A DNA stretch of 64,000 nucleotides from Paramacrobiotus metropolitanus (Eukaryota; Tardigrada; Eutardigrada; Parachela; Macrobiotidae): positions 2,914,001 through 2,978,000 of the forward strand of contig NW_026570221.1 of NCBI RefSeq assembly GCF_019649055.1. Reading direction: 5' to 3'. Under the pieces are notes generated by a model that ran no database searches, was not told the DNA's origin, and saw only the letters and a program-made list of their open reading frames with translations. Made by a program: the position numbers and the translations under genes. Of this stretch, positions 19,554 to 30,849 are shown one piece after another. Position 1 is the stretch's first letter. Each line of letters opens with the position of its first letter.

Positions 19554-20283
19554 CATCATCATTTTATCCAGCTGAGCGCGCACTTCGGTGCGAAACTGCG
19601 TCATGTAACCTTCAAATCTGATGCCAGCAGCTGTTCGTAATTAACCTGATTCAACATCAAAAGCACACCATGCACTTGTTTCTTTTCCAAAATGTCTTTT
19701 TCGGCCATAGTCCATTCTTCATCGGTGGCAATTCCTCGCATTGGAGTGCGTCCAATGATGCTTTCCCGGTGCTCACGAATTTTACGAAACATGATCTCCG
19801 CCAGTTCCTATTACAAAACAAAAAATTTTAAACAGTATAAATGCTGCACAATACATAATAAGGATAAAACAAATAATAAGAATAATATACAATAATCACA
19901 CAATGATTGATTCACCTGTTTCAAACTGACTGAAGCCAGCCCGGGCATTGGATCCGGAGTAATGTCGTGAGCTTCATTGATGTCCCGGATTTCCTTCAGT
20001 GAGGTAAAATCCACAACGAGCTCCTTCAGTCCTTCGTAGGCCTTGCGTCCAAAAGAAATCCCCATCATGGTCGGGTACAGGTCCTTGTTAGGCGTCAGGT
20101 TGAAGCGACGCACAGTAGCCAGATCCATACCGTTGTAGCGGCTCCAGCGAAAGTACAGGTTGTCGTCCAAGCAGAAATGCGGCGACAGCTTACCATTGTC
20201 AAACGATGACGTGTTCGAGTCCAGGTCAGCTTTCCCGGTCAGGATTAAACCGCTCAGGCGAAAAAAATTGTTGACCGTCATGG
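19554..20283 (-). pseudogene. PC4-like protein gene, 5'-truncated copy
   Basis: The minus-strand gene seen whole at 23604-24663 is repeated here, but the duplication junction at ~20284 removes its first ~100 codons. Its last exon also has a one-base deletion near 19615, which shifts the final ~20 codons. The intron is still visible near 19807-19915. Confidence 0.85.
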
Positions 20284-20304
20284 CGACTCGTGGATCAACG
20301 AAAA

Positions 20305-21298
20305 ATGTTTGAAGGTTCGCCATTCTACCTAACACTACCTAGCGATGTCAACAGCTTCTCAGACAACACGGCATCGGACTGGACAACGCGGCTAAAGCAC
20401 CCAATCACTCTTAAAGGCAGCTGGGAAATGGTTTGGTGGAGTTTGAGTGCAATAATTCTCTATACACACTAAGCCATGACCAGCATATTATTTTGGAAAC
20501 CATATACGATCTGTGTTATACACCAGAGTTTGGAATAGAGAAAGAGGCGAACACGGATAATTTAGTGGAAGCAATGTTGCGGCTTACCGAAACAACCGAT
20601 ATTATTATTCCCGCGGGTAATTACAAAAATGTGGGGGCGATATTGGACGTTATCAATAAAAACACACCGGTTATGAGTGATATTGACGATACATTTTTTC
20701 GTGTTAATGGGGCCTACTTAAGAATTTGAGCATTCTGCCAGAAAGAAAATATCTGGATGCAAGTTTCGACAATAGAAAAAATCTGCGGGTTAAATTGACC
20801 GTGGGAACGCCTCGAACCACTGTGCACTTTCCTCCCGAGTCCTTGGCACTGCAGAAAATATTAGGATTCCGAAAATCCCATTTAACAACAGATTTTTGGG
20901 ATCTCACAAAAGAAGGCGAAATTCTTAGCGCTTAATGGTATAGTTGAAAAGTTTATGGAGAAGTGCAAAGATGAAAATTATTCCGAGATTCGTCAATTTA
21001 TTGCTGAACAAACGGCAAATGCACATCTGCAAAATCAGAATGTATTTGTGTACTGTGACGTGGCCGACTAAAGCCTAATTGGAGATACGGCAGCGCAGTT
21101 TTTTGCGAAATGTACCTATTAGAGGGAACTGATCCACTCGTGGAGGCAAGATTTGATAAAGCGCACTATGTCCCTGTTATAGCTCAACACCTTGAAACAG
21201 TACACCTTACTCTAGCTGATGACTTGGGAGAGAACGCCAAATTCGAAAACGGTAAATCGTTAGTAAAACTGCATTTTCGCCCTCAGAAATTATTTTAA
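20305..21298 (+). pseudogene. Penton / minor capsid protein, copy 2, broken
   Basis: It is the duplicate of 16249-17247. It shares the break after GSWEM, the break at 20727-20729 and the TAA at 21070-21072. It lacks the two-base insertion of copy 1, so 20433-20729 reads on in one frame. It has its own deletion near 20920. Confidence 0.8.
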
Positions 21299-21299
21299 G

Positions 21300-21720
21300 A
21301 TGCCTCTGGTACCGTACGTGCCAGATCCCCGGCGATTATGACGATGTTTTGTGGCGCAAACTGGAGGTAGCCCTCTTTGCGTTATCGTGGTACTGTGCAG
21401 AATGGTTCTGGTTTTGCGCAAGTATTAAAGAATATTATTGCCAAGATAACTTCATTTGCTAAACCTATTATACGAAAAGCTGCACCTCACGCTAAAGCAG
21501 CACTCGAAGCCGCCACACCGCACCTGCAAGAAGCAGCGACCGGGAGCTATTAAAAGACGTAGCGGCCAAAGCTAGCGAAGCCCTTAATAAGCAAATACAG
21601 CACGGCGAAGGTGTTCGGAAAAAACGTTCCCGTAAACCCCGTAAATCTGTTAAACGCACTCGAAGAATTCCCCGACCGATATTCCCGATTTTCTATAATC
21701 ATGGCGACGATGATGATGCC
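21300..21720 (+). pseudogene. pVI-like protein, copy 2, broken
   Basis: Duplicate of the gene at 17249. An inserted A near 21335, lost T near 21350, an extra G near 21543 and an extra A near 21553 destroy the frame; the basic tail is still recognisable. Confidence 0.75.
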
Positions 21721-23042
21721 CAACTCAGACCAGCAATGCAGTTAGAAAATCAACTGTTTGCATTGCCGGCCACGTTGACGGATCGTTGGCGTACTGATCA
21801 TGAGAAACTAAATCCACCATATTTTTACGGAAGACGGTACCGCTGGAGATATTAACTTTTATATTCCCCCTAGTACAGCGGGTCTGCTGAGTTTAGGCGA
21901 CATGGTTTTGGAACTAGAAGTAGCCATCAAAGTCAAGAAAAATAATCAGAATAATTTTGAAGTAATAGCTGCCGCAGGAGGGAGTCGCCCTTGTCAATAA
22001 CTTTCTACACTTCTCTGTTCCAATCGGTGCATGTAACTGTAGCCAACCGCCTAATCTCAGATGCTGCCACGTTTTACCCCTATCGTGCTTATTTTGAATC
22101 TTTACTCTTTCATTCACCGGAAGCTCTAAAGGTCACAGCTGACCTCAGCATGCTTTGTACTCTGGATACCCGGGAAAATGGCTGCAAATCCCGACAACAC
22201 AGGTGAATTGTGGCGCCATGACCTTTTCGGTAAAGGTGAGTATGTCCAACTCTCCGGTAAAATATTTGCCGACTTATTCGACCAGAGTAAACCATTGTGT
22301 ACCGGAATACCAATCCAAATACGTCTCGTTATAAATCGACCGGAATTTTGTTTACGCGTGTACGATGCGGGCAAAGACACTAAAACATACAAACCTTTTA
22401 TCCGCAATGCTCGGTTGTCAGTCCGGCGCTATATACCAGCTCCGGACTTTATGACAGCCGTAGCGGGTCAACTGCTGAACCGGACGGTGAAATATCATAT
22501 CGAACGCATCGTAATGCGTGTGGCCGATATTCCCAAGAATACACAGAGCACAGTGGTGACCAACCTGCAGATTGGACAAATACCGAAGGTGGTATTTATC
22601 GGTTTTCTAGATAGTGAGGACTTTCATGGAAATTATCAGAAAAATCCGTTTAATTTTCACCATTTTCACGTACGTCAAATCAGTGTGGAAGTAGATGGTC
22701 AGAGTTATCCCACTAAACCCTACAATGCCGATTTTGCAAAGTCCCAATCATTAGAATGCTACGATGGTCTATTGGATGCGTTGGGCGCTAAAAACCATCC
22801 TAGTGGATGCTGGACAGTGGATCGTAATGGCTATAACGAAGGTTATGCTATTTTGGTTTTGATCTAACGCCTGGTCACACAGGAAGAGGACCGCTGACTT
22901 TAATCAAGCAGGAAATTTAAGCGTATCGGTGACCTTTGCAAAATCACATACAAAGTCCTTTATGATGGTTTGTATGATGGTATTTGATAGCATTATTGAA
23001 TTTAACCAGCATCGACAACTAATTGCTGACTTTTCAACATTA
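21711..23042 (+). pseudogene. Major capsid protein, copy 2, broken
   Basis: Duplicate of 17649-18992. The N-terminal third has at least five small indels (for example near 21727, 21812, 21975, 22013, 22130); the block 22178-22850 is open and almost identical to copy 1; further indels near 22855 and 22911 follow. The stop/start overlap is also lost (ATGA became ATTA at 23038). Confidence 0.9.
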
Positions 23043-23557
23043 ACTCGGAGCAAATATCAGCGGCAATGCGAGCCAATGCCATTACAAATGCTCATTTTCG
23101 TGGCGTGTTCGCTGCCGACCAAGTTCCGTTGGACCTACGACCCTATCCCGCTACGTGTATTGTTAATACCGACCCAGCCAAGCAACCCGGTGAACACTGG
23201 ATTGCTGTTTACCAAAGATCGGCCTTGACGTCATGGAAATATTCGATTCGTACGGCAAAAATCCAGCGTACTACAGCGAAGCTCTACGGAAACGGTTTTG
23301 CAATGGCGATCGATTGATCACTCAAAGTGGAGTGTTGCAGTCTGATTACTCTACCGTTTGCGGGCAATATTGTATGTTTTTTTTATTACAACGGTGGTAG
23401 TTTTCAGCCGTTCGGAGCGATTATCAGAATATTTAATGACAATAAAATTAATAATGACAAGATTGTTTGTCGATATGTTGACCATTATTTTAATTTAAAT
23501 ACACAAATATGTAACCGTAAATTTCTCGAGAATCAAATTTCTCGCTTAGTGAAATAA
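23039..23557 (+). pseudogene. Adenain-type protease, copy 2, broken
   Basis: Duplicate of 18989-19504. The ATG is changed to ATT, and indels near 23215 and 23395 break the frame on both sides of the catalytic Cys region. Confidence 0.85.
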
Positions 23558-23603
23558 ACAAATGCGAAAAAAGCGGTATTGCGAAAATTACACGTAGAGA
23601 AAA

Positions 23604-24663
23604 TTACATCATCATTTTATCCAGCTGAGCGCGCACTTCGGTGCGAAACTGCGTCATGTAACCTTCCAAATCTGATGCCAGCAGCTGTTCGTAATTAACC
23701 TGATTCAACATCAAAAGCACACCATGCACTTGTTTCTTTTCCAAAATGTCTTTTTCGGCCATAGTCCATTCTTCATCGGTGGCAATTCCTCGCATTGGAG
23801 TGCGTCCAATGATGCTTTCCCGGTGCTCACGAATTTTACGAAACATGATCTCCGCCAGTTCCTATTACAAAACAAAAAATTTTAAACAGTATAAATGCTG
23901 CACAATACATAATAAGGATAAAACAAAATAATAAGGATAATATACAATAATCACACAATCATTGATTCACCTGTTTCAAACTGACTGAAGCCAGCCCGGG
24001 CATTGGATCCGGAGTAATGTCGTGAGCTTCATTGATGTCCCGGATTTCCTTCAGTGAGGTAAAATCCACAACGAGCTCCTTCAGTCCTTCGTAGGCCTTG
24101 CGTCCAAAAGAAATCCCCATCATGGTCGGGTACAGGTCCTTGTTAGGCGTCAGGTTGAAGCGACGCACAGTAGCCAGATCCATACCGTTGTAGCGGGTCC
24201 AGCGAAAGTACATGTTCTCGTCCAAGCAGAAATGCGGCGACAGCTTATCATTGTCGAATGATGGCGTGTTCGAGTCCAGGTCAGCTTTCCCGGTCAGGAT
24301 TAAACCACTCAGGCGAAAAAAATTGTTGACCGTCATGGCGATGTACTTGTTGGCATCCGTCGGTTTAAACGTCCCATCAGGCTGCTCCTTGAACTCGGCC
24401 AGGATGACCTTCGGCTCTCCTCCCAGCCAGCGGACCAGAGCGAACTTGTCGAACCCGATCTTGTAAACCGGCAGCCCCTGTTCAGTAAAAGCGAAACGCG
24501 TGTGCTTACTGGGTGGATAGGTGGCTTCTTGCTTAACCAGCTTCTGGCGCTTGATGGGCTCCAGCTCCGTGCGGTCCTCCGGGCGGTCCTTGGGGAACTT
24601 GAAGGTCAACTTGCGCTTGGGGTTCTTCCGGGGTGTTGATGGAATATCAGCGAGGAACTCCAT
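23604..24663 (-). CDS. PC4-like nuclear protein, spliced, complete copy
   Basis: Exon 1 is 24663-23971 (231 codons, phase 0) and exon 2 is 23861-23604; the 109-bp intron has a GTGAAT donor and TAATAG acceptor. The 316-residue protein starts with a basic, nuclear-signal-like segment (PRKNPKRKL), then has a beta-rich block at about res 70-125 (VRWLGGEPKVILAEF, DGTFKPT, KYIAMTVNNFFRL). That order resembles the ssDNA-binding PC4/p15 coactivator fold. The rest, including a charged C-terminal helix, is unrecognised. It is transcribed away from the TBP-like gene, from which 351 bp separate it, and may serve replication or transcription. The PC4 call is tentative. Confidence 0.55.
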
Positions 24664-25014
24664 TGTAAAATCGAAACTACAGTATTTAACCGAACTTGCA
24701 AAAGTAAAACCCGCCAAAGATGTAGAACAAAAATTCAAACTAACTGACTACAGCGAGGACTAACTGATAATGAAAGCGGTCGTTTACAAATGATCTTTAG
24801 TCGGTAAACTACCTTACCACACTTGTGCTCAACCCGGTACCCACTTAGACAACGGTGTTAAAAATACCACGGGTCCATTTTGCAACCGTTGCGTTATGGT
24901 ACCGTGTCCATTTTACAACCTTGTACAATTTGACTACAGTATATGAAACAGTAGTTAATTTAGTTGCTCTATTTTTTCTTTGCTGTTTTTTCGTCAATTG
25001 ACAGTGCTGAGAAA
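24664..25014. promoter_or_regulatory. Divergent intergenic (bidirectional promoter) region
   Basis: This 351-bp gap lies between the head-to-head PC4-like and TBP-like start codons. Two related segments around 24870-24935 share CCATTTT(G/A)CAACC and GGTACC-type words, which also recur near 13130-13160 upstream of the BIR gene. No consensus TATA box stands out. A shared regulatory motif is possible but unproven. Confidence 0.4.
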
Positions 25015-26238
25015 ATGGCTCCTCTCCACTGTGTTGTCGATGCGCAGTATACTGAGATGCAAAACGTTAAGATCATTAAACATTTGGCCATTATTTGCCC
25101 TGAGCGAGCCAGCAGCATGTTTTCAAATGTTTTCTTTCCGTCTAAAGATTACATTGTTGAAGAGTTTGGTTTAGAAAACCTTAATAAGGGAGTACTGTTC
25201 GGTATGCAGTTGTCGGAAAACCGACGTAGTTTACGGAATACTCTGGACACCTGGTACGCTGTGACTTTTAATGGTACTGATGATGACCGGGACTACACCT
25301 ACGCTGTGGAGCATGACGTAAAGTTCTATGCCAAAGGAGCCGACAAGTGTGCGCTACTCGCTCCTATCTTGCGACCGGCTGCTGTTATCAATCTGGACGA
25401 TTTGGACTGCCCTCCGTTCCGTTACCTGTCCAATAATCGCCCCAGCAAGTACAACAAACCTGCCGCCTATGCAAAATGGCTGACCGAAGTATATTTAAGC
25501 AAGGATCCGACGATCTGCCCCAGTTGCATGATGGCTTTGCCCGCCCGCAAAACCCTGCTGACCAAGCATGAATGCGAATGTGGAAACGATTATTGGCGCG
25601 GTAAGGACTGGTCATTGCTTACCTTTATTCTAACTAACAATTGCTAATAAATGTACTCGTATTATACAGACAGTCAAGGTGACGAATGTTGTGGTGACGG
25701 CGGAGTTAAGCTGCACGCTAAACCTACCGGACCTGGAGCGGAAACTACCGATGCCCCAGTATCTACCGCATAGATTTTCCGGATTGCTCCTGCGGACCAA
25801 CCAACCATTCGAAGGTCACTGCCAGCTATACACCAATGGACGGATTACGGTAAACGGAGGCACCTCCAGACGGGATGCTCGTATTCTACTACACTATTTC
25901 ATTAGTTTATTGCGTACGCTTGGATATCGTTGTTTATTTCTTAATTTTCGAGTGGTCAACATGATTGGTACTTTTGACTTTGGTTATAAATTAAGCTTAG
26001 AAGATATTAGTAATCCCTGCATTTATCCTATACTCCTGAACTATTTACTGGTCTCTCTATTCGCTTATCGACATGCACTGCTGTTCTTTTTCATTTTGGA
26101 AAATGTAATTTTTCGGGCGCCAAGTCCGCTGAGAATTTAGACGCTGCATTATTAGAATTAAAAGCAAAACTGTACCTGCGGCGAAGTGTGTGCGTGTATG
26201 CGTCTATGTACAACAAATACCACCATCGTATCGGCTAG
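25015..26238 (+). CDS. Zinc-finger/TATA-binding-protein (TBP)-like fusion, spliced, one frameshift
   Basis: Exon 1 is 25015-25600 and exon 2 starts at 25674 after a 73-bp intron (GTAAGG...ACAG, phase 1). Residues 1-~170 are unrecognised; a CPSC...HECECG zinc-ribbon-like motif precedes the splice. Exon 2 is a clear TBP saddle: repeat 1 has NVVVTAELSC, LPHRFSGLLLR, NGRITVNGG and NMIGTFDF. Repeat 2, one frame over from ~26014, has TPELFTGL and FSGAKSAE, ending at TAG 26236. Three of the four DNA-kinking Phe positions are Phe and one is Tyr. A single-base shift near 26010 separates the repeats. It would bind promoters and recruit RNA polymerase II or III factors. It may be an element gene or an adjoining host TBP paralogue. 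Confidence 0.8.
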
Positions 26239-26590
26239 CAAATACAACCATCGTAATCTTTTAACTGTACCCTACAACCCCATATATTAAGCAAACTCGT
26301 TCCACTTAGCCTACTCTTGTACAACATGTACAGGTTACCCTCCTTATAATAAAAAACTCGTTCAGGTTAGCCTATCACTCAAAAACGCGGATACGAACAA
26401 ATGCCTCTACTACTGCTTTGACCACCGTAATGTAATGCGCAACTGATAGCCATGTACGTAAACGTTTTGGTCAGCCCAAACCTTTAGTTATTCTTACCTG
26501 GTCGTAAGATACGTTGTACAAATAATTATGCTATCAGAATCTGAATGATTTTGCGTTCGCAGCTCAGGTTTTATACAGTATACATTTCTC
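26239..26590. other. Noncoding; possible right boundary of the virus-like element
   Basis: No gene and no sequence matching the left side in reverse complement was found, so the element's terminal repeats remain unidentified. Confidence 0.3.
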
Positions 26591-26591
26591 G

Positions 26592-27660
26592 GCAGGGGAT
26601 AAAAGGTGGCAGTGGCACCTGCCACTGGCAATTGCCACTGGCAGTGGCAGCTTACTGGCAAGCGATGAAACATGGCAGTTGCCACAAACACGAAATTCCA
26701 AATAAACTGATTCGGGACACCGATTTAGACATTAACTTAAACCGTGTCATCTCATGGTCAGAAAAGGTTCAAAAATTGCTTGGCTATATTGCCGAACCCA
26801 AGTCGTGTATAACCGACCAGTAGACTTTGCGCGGAATAAATCACGGATTATTAATGAATGGAAACAATTCAAAGTCATTGGTAACTGCAATTTACAAATG
26901 TAGGGAGGTTATAATTTTGATGAACGGACCGTAGAGCAATAATAATTTAATTCTTCTGGCAAATACTTTATAATTTGTGGTCTTTTTGAATTTTTACGTT
27001 AAACACTGTAGTGCTTGTGGCTTATCGGCTTCTGATAGCTCGAATTATTACAAGTTGCTGTCCATAACAGTCGTGCCGGTTTTAAGTGTCTCCGATTTAA
27101 AACTTAGAAAAGGGATAACTGTCGGTCAACGTTTGACATTAGGTAGAACTGTTACCGAAACCTATTTTTTGTTACGATTCGTAAAAAAATTCTGTTTTGG
27201 ATACAATTCTGAATGCCACCAATCGAGCTAAAAATTTAAACTGTTAAGTAAAAGCCGGTTATACCTTTGAGTTTCTCCTCAGAACGTTACAAGCTAAAAA
27301 CTGAAAGGCCTGACAAAACCTCCACCTAATTCGAAAAACAGAAAATTAAAGACTGAATACATAGTAGCAGTACCATAATCACTTCCAATCTCATTGCCCC
27401 ATCGGTACCAGCCCTACTCAGTTTACCACTACAGGCACGGTGTAACCAGTACTATTACCAACACCATTCACTAGGATAACCCTTTCTTAATTTTGTCAAA
27501 CTTCTTGGTCTCAACTTTTCGTATTACTTTTCGTAAAAGGTACGCATAGCTGTTTTTGGCAATTGCCACGTTTTAACGTTTGCCACAAGCATAACGGCAG
27601 ATGCCACTGCCAGTGGCATTTGCCAGTGGCAGGTGCCACTGCCACCTTTTATTCCCTGCC
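26592..27660. mobile_element. Non-autonomous element with ~60-bp TIRs rich in GCCACTGGCA palindromes
   Basis: The left end (26592-26650, starting CAGGG(G/A)ATAAAAGGTGG) is the reverse complement of the right end (27600-27660) with a few mismatches. The arms contain repeated GCCACTGGCA words. CAGGG termini recall hAT transposons, but no clear 8-bp target duplication is visible and no transposase is encoded. Confidence 0.7.
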
Positions 27661-28490
27661 AAATTGGCAGCAATTTCTCTTGTAGCAACTGAAACGTTTA
27701 ATTTCTTAATCTTGTGAACTTCGCACAACGTATGCGCGGTTTGGATAATTATTATTTTCATGCATGAAAATGTTCCGGAGTTGCAGAATAATAAAAAAAA
27801 TTTTAAAGCACACCGACGATTTAATGCTGACACTATTGATAACCTACTGACGACTCTTCGCTGACGGCCAAAATGTTTCCCCGACAATTTGTTGAAGCAG
27901 CAACGCGATGATCGACAAGTTGGTAAACGACAATTTGCAACAGCGGTCATTAACCGTGCTTCGTTATTGCCGCAAATATCGGTACATAACGGCTTTTCAT
28001 TTTGCTCATCGTTCCACAATGAATCACTGCAAAAGCGGCTACTACAACGTTAAAAATGTCTGCACTGTAGTACACTATGAGAAACGGTTCTCAATCGGCA
28101 GATTCCTCACATCGCAAATTGTATGTCGTTGCTTCATTGTTATTCGCAATTTCATGTCTGGTTAATCAAAGTTAATGAATGAATAAATGTATTTAATCAC
28201 AGTTAACTGTGGGTGCACATCCCTCCCATATTTGTGTTTATGACTGCTTGTCGGCTTTCATTGGTTTTTGGGTAGCAGTGTTTTCTCAGAGTTGGAGATT
28301 CTGAGATGCTTCCTCGTTGCTGGGGAGTTGTGTGCTTTGTTGAAATCATTTTCTGCAGTTTTGGCAAGGGAAATTCCCTTCGCAGTGTTTTTGTTTGCTT
28401 GCGTTTGTTACATTTATTAATTTGTATTGCCCATGTTGATGGTTGTTCTGTTAAAGGGTGCCGACGGCCCGACGGACGGGGGTAGCACGT
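27661..28490. other. No supported gene
   Basis: Degenerate copies of the CCGACAA(C/T)TTG(C/T)TGA word near 27830-27960 link this stretch to the minisatellite that follows; short open frames here are not convincing. Confidence 0.3.
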
Positions 28491-28990
28491 CAATTCGCCG
28501 ATCTACAATTTGCTGACCGACCATTTGCTGACCGACATGTTGCTGACTTATACAACTAGCTGACCGACAACTTGTTGACCGACAATTTGCTTTTCGGCTA
28601 AGTTGTTGACCAACGTTTTGTTGAAACATTTTTGCTGACCGACAACTTGCTGTCAAGTTCGGGACGTCCGTTTTTGAGTTTTCTTAACTTTTTGTTGTTT
28701 ATTCTTAGATTTCTTAGGTTTCTTAGGGCTCTTAGGGTTCTTAGGGTTCTTAGGTTTCTTAGGTTTCTTAGTTTTCTTAGGTTTCTTAGGTTTCTTGGGT
28801 TTCTCAAGTCAGCAAATTGTCGGCAGCAAGTTGTCGGTGTTCACAAAAAGTCGTTCAGCGAAATGTCGTTCAGCGATTTGTCGTTTCAACAAACTGTCGG
28901 GTCAACATTTCGTCGGTCAGCAGAAAGTCGCCAGCAAGTTGTCGGTCAGCAGGATAGTCGTCAGCGAGTTGTCGGTGTGCCGGCTGAGGC
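28490..28990. repeat. Inverted minisatellite around a (TTCTTAGGT)n core
   Basis: Units of about 13-22 bp, TTGCTGACCGACAA, fill 28490-28665; the same unit in reverse orientation, CAGCAAGTTGTCGG, fills 28806-28985. Between them, 28675-28800 is a run of TTCTTAGG(T/G)T units. The whole is a large imperfect palindrome that could fold back. Confidence 0.8.
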
Positions 28991-29890
28991 ACCCGGGCCT
29001 GCGCCCAGAAGCCTTCCAGTTCCAGCAACACTACGCTCGTATCTCGCGGTAGACACCCACAATTAACAATTATCAGACGGAATTCGTTAATATTACCTGT
29101 CGACTATACGCTTTGTTCTCTACTGACATGAAAGCAATAATCGTGGAATTCGTAAGAGGGGCTCTCCTGATCCCCTCGGGTGAGGTACGAATTCTGGCAC
29201 TTCTGTCGTGCAGCAACGTCGGCGGAACAAGCCCTGTGGGCGTCACCATTCAAGTCCGGGATTTGTTTTTCTTTTGCAGTCAGAACACTTCATCCAAGCT
29301 CGTTGGCCTCGCTGCACTTGTTGCTTTGTCGCCGAAACCCATGCGTGTCATACTCTTAGCACTGTGTTACCGACTTAGTAGACTATGTGAACTGGTATTA
29401 CTACTAAGGAACGGCCATCCACATTCTTCCCGCACCGTGCAAAGTGAGCTTTGCTGGGATTACATGCCATTGCGGAAGCTTTAATCTTTCAGACTTGGTT
29501 TAAAGATTTTCTGTTAGTGGAAACTTTAATTCCGTTTAAGGATAAACTGCTTAACAGAAGTTTATAGCATGAGTTTCTCCAGATCGAGATTCATGGATAG
29601 ATGAAACAAAAAATTTGTAACACGGTAATTAAAAAGCAAACCTCGATGCAATTAAAAAGCCAAATACTCAATAAGCGAAATTTTTAAATTATTAATAAAA
29701 TTTATCAATAAGCGAAAACCCATTCCTATAAAGCAAAGATTACGTCGAAAAAAACAAGCATGGCGGAAAATCTCACACGCCAGCCTTGAGCAAACGAACT
29801 AAAAAGCTAAAATTAATGAGAAAGTTTTTGTCTCGCGCAAATTTATTTGGCTAAGGCTGTTTTGCCGCAGTTTTTTACAGTGTGTCAAAA
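28991..29890. other. No supported gene
   Basis: AT-rich from 29500 on. A 123-codon open frame at 29113-29484 has no recognisable motif or splice support. Confidence 0.25.
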
Positions 29891-29900
29891 TAGAATTTTG

Positions 29901-29933
29901 CTATTTTGCCGCAAATACTGCGGCAAAATAGCC
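29901..29933. repeat. Perfect 14-bp hairpin
   Basis: GCTATTTTGCCGCA and its reverse complement are separated by five bases; related TTTTGCCGCAG words lie just upstream. It lies about 90 bp beyond the 3' end of the family B gene at 30022. Confidence 0.6.
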
Positions 29934-30021
29934 ACTTCGAATTTATTTCGTTGCTGAAAAATGATTTTCGCGGCCAATGCAGATCTCCAGGTCCAGCACG
30001 ACGCAATAATTTCTTAAATCG

Positions 30022-30849
30022 TTAGAAGATGAAGTCAGCAACAGCGCCGCAAGCAAGAATCGCCAGTATGATGTGGGCGGCCAGCTTGAATCGCCCGCGC
30101 CGATCCCGCTCCATCATGGCAGCGACCAGTGCAAAGGTGGCCCACATAATGCTTCCCATCAGTAGCATGATAATTACGAGGACCAGCAACACGAACAGAA
30201 TGAAGTCGTTCTTAAGAAAATGGTCGAGGCTATGCAGGATTGCCAGTTGCCTGGACACTGCCGGATCGGTTTGGGAACGCGTATGAGGCGTGGTCGTGGT
30301 CCGGGTGGCGCCAGTGCTGTCTGGTTCGCCTGCAGTGGGCGAAGGGACGGTGGGCATGGTGGACGGAGGAGCCGGACTATCCATCGTTGTTCGGGACATT
30401 TTTTCATCAACATGCTCGTTGTCAACACCAGCAATAGTTTGCAAAATCCAGCTACAAGAGGCATGCAATTCACCTTAATGCTTCTTTGACAAAACAGTAT
30501 CAGCTATGCTTACGAACGGCAATAAACTATTTTCAAATATGTGCCAGATAACAACTAAATTTACAAACTGCTGTTACAATTCGTTGCATTTATTGACAGT
30601 TGAGGTAGTATGTTTTAAGCGGTCCAGTAAATCAAAGACCGACCGACCGACCGACCAGGATGTATTTGCTTACAGAAGTCTCCTGACGTCGGCAATCATG
30701 GTCTTAATTTCCTGAACTGTCGCTGTAGAGCAGTTCAACTGCGGACACGCAGAATGAGCCTTTGTCGCATCAAACACAGTCACCTGTTGGCCCCGGCACA
30801 TCGATAGAAACAGCAACGCCGCTGTTAGCAAGGGAAATAGCCTTATCAT
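30022..30849 (-). CDS. Family B secreted/two-TM protein, copy 1
   Basis: Exon 1 is 30849-30674 (signal peptide with a Leu-rich core, then an ectodomain with CPQLNCS) and exon 2 is 30451-30022; the intron is phase 2 (CT|GTAAGC, TTGTAG). Together they give 201 residues: a Pro/Thr/Ser-rich linker, then LHSLDHFLKN, two long hydrophobic helices and a short C-terminus (VADFIF). Its closest relative in the window is 45492-46401. The family is not recognised; a small surface or secretory-pathway membrane protein is the likely role. Confidence 0.7.

Larger units (their letters stand above)
16231..20286. repeat. Tandem duplication, copy 1 (~4.06 kb)
   Basis: This block (penton, pVI-like, major capsid, protease and the 3' part of the minus-strand PC4-like gene) is repeated head-to-tail as 20287-24341. 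The junction at 20284-20286 (CGA) matches both the start (16228-16230) and end (24339-24341) of the unit, a three-base microhomology. The copies differ by scattered substitutions and many one- or two-base indels. Confidence 0.95.
20287..24341. repeat. Tandem duplication, copy 2 (~4.06 kb)
   Basis: Second copy of 16231-20286. It carries most of the private frameshifts in the capsid and protease genes, but continues into the complete PC4-like gene on its right. Confidence 0.95.

Noticed and set aside
6121-26590. Terminal inverted repeats of the Polinton-like element
   Set aside because: I compared the outer flanks by eye and found no convincing inverted match; ends may be lost or outside the regions checked. 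A self dot-plot would decide.
28598-28807. Frame of Asn-Leu-Arg repeats on the minus strand
   Set aside because: Produced by the TTCTTAGGT tandem repeat; not a real leucine-rich protein.
28490-28990. CRISPR-like array
   Set aside because: Units are degenerate, have no unique spacers of constant length, and change orientation; the genome is eukaryotic.
30637-30656. (ACCG)n run
   Set aside because: Only about four units; too short to be of note.
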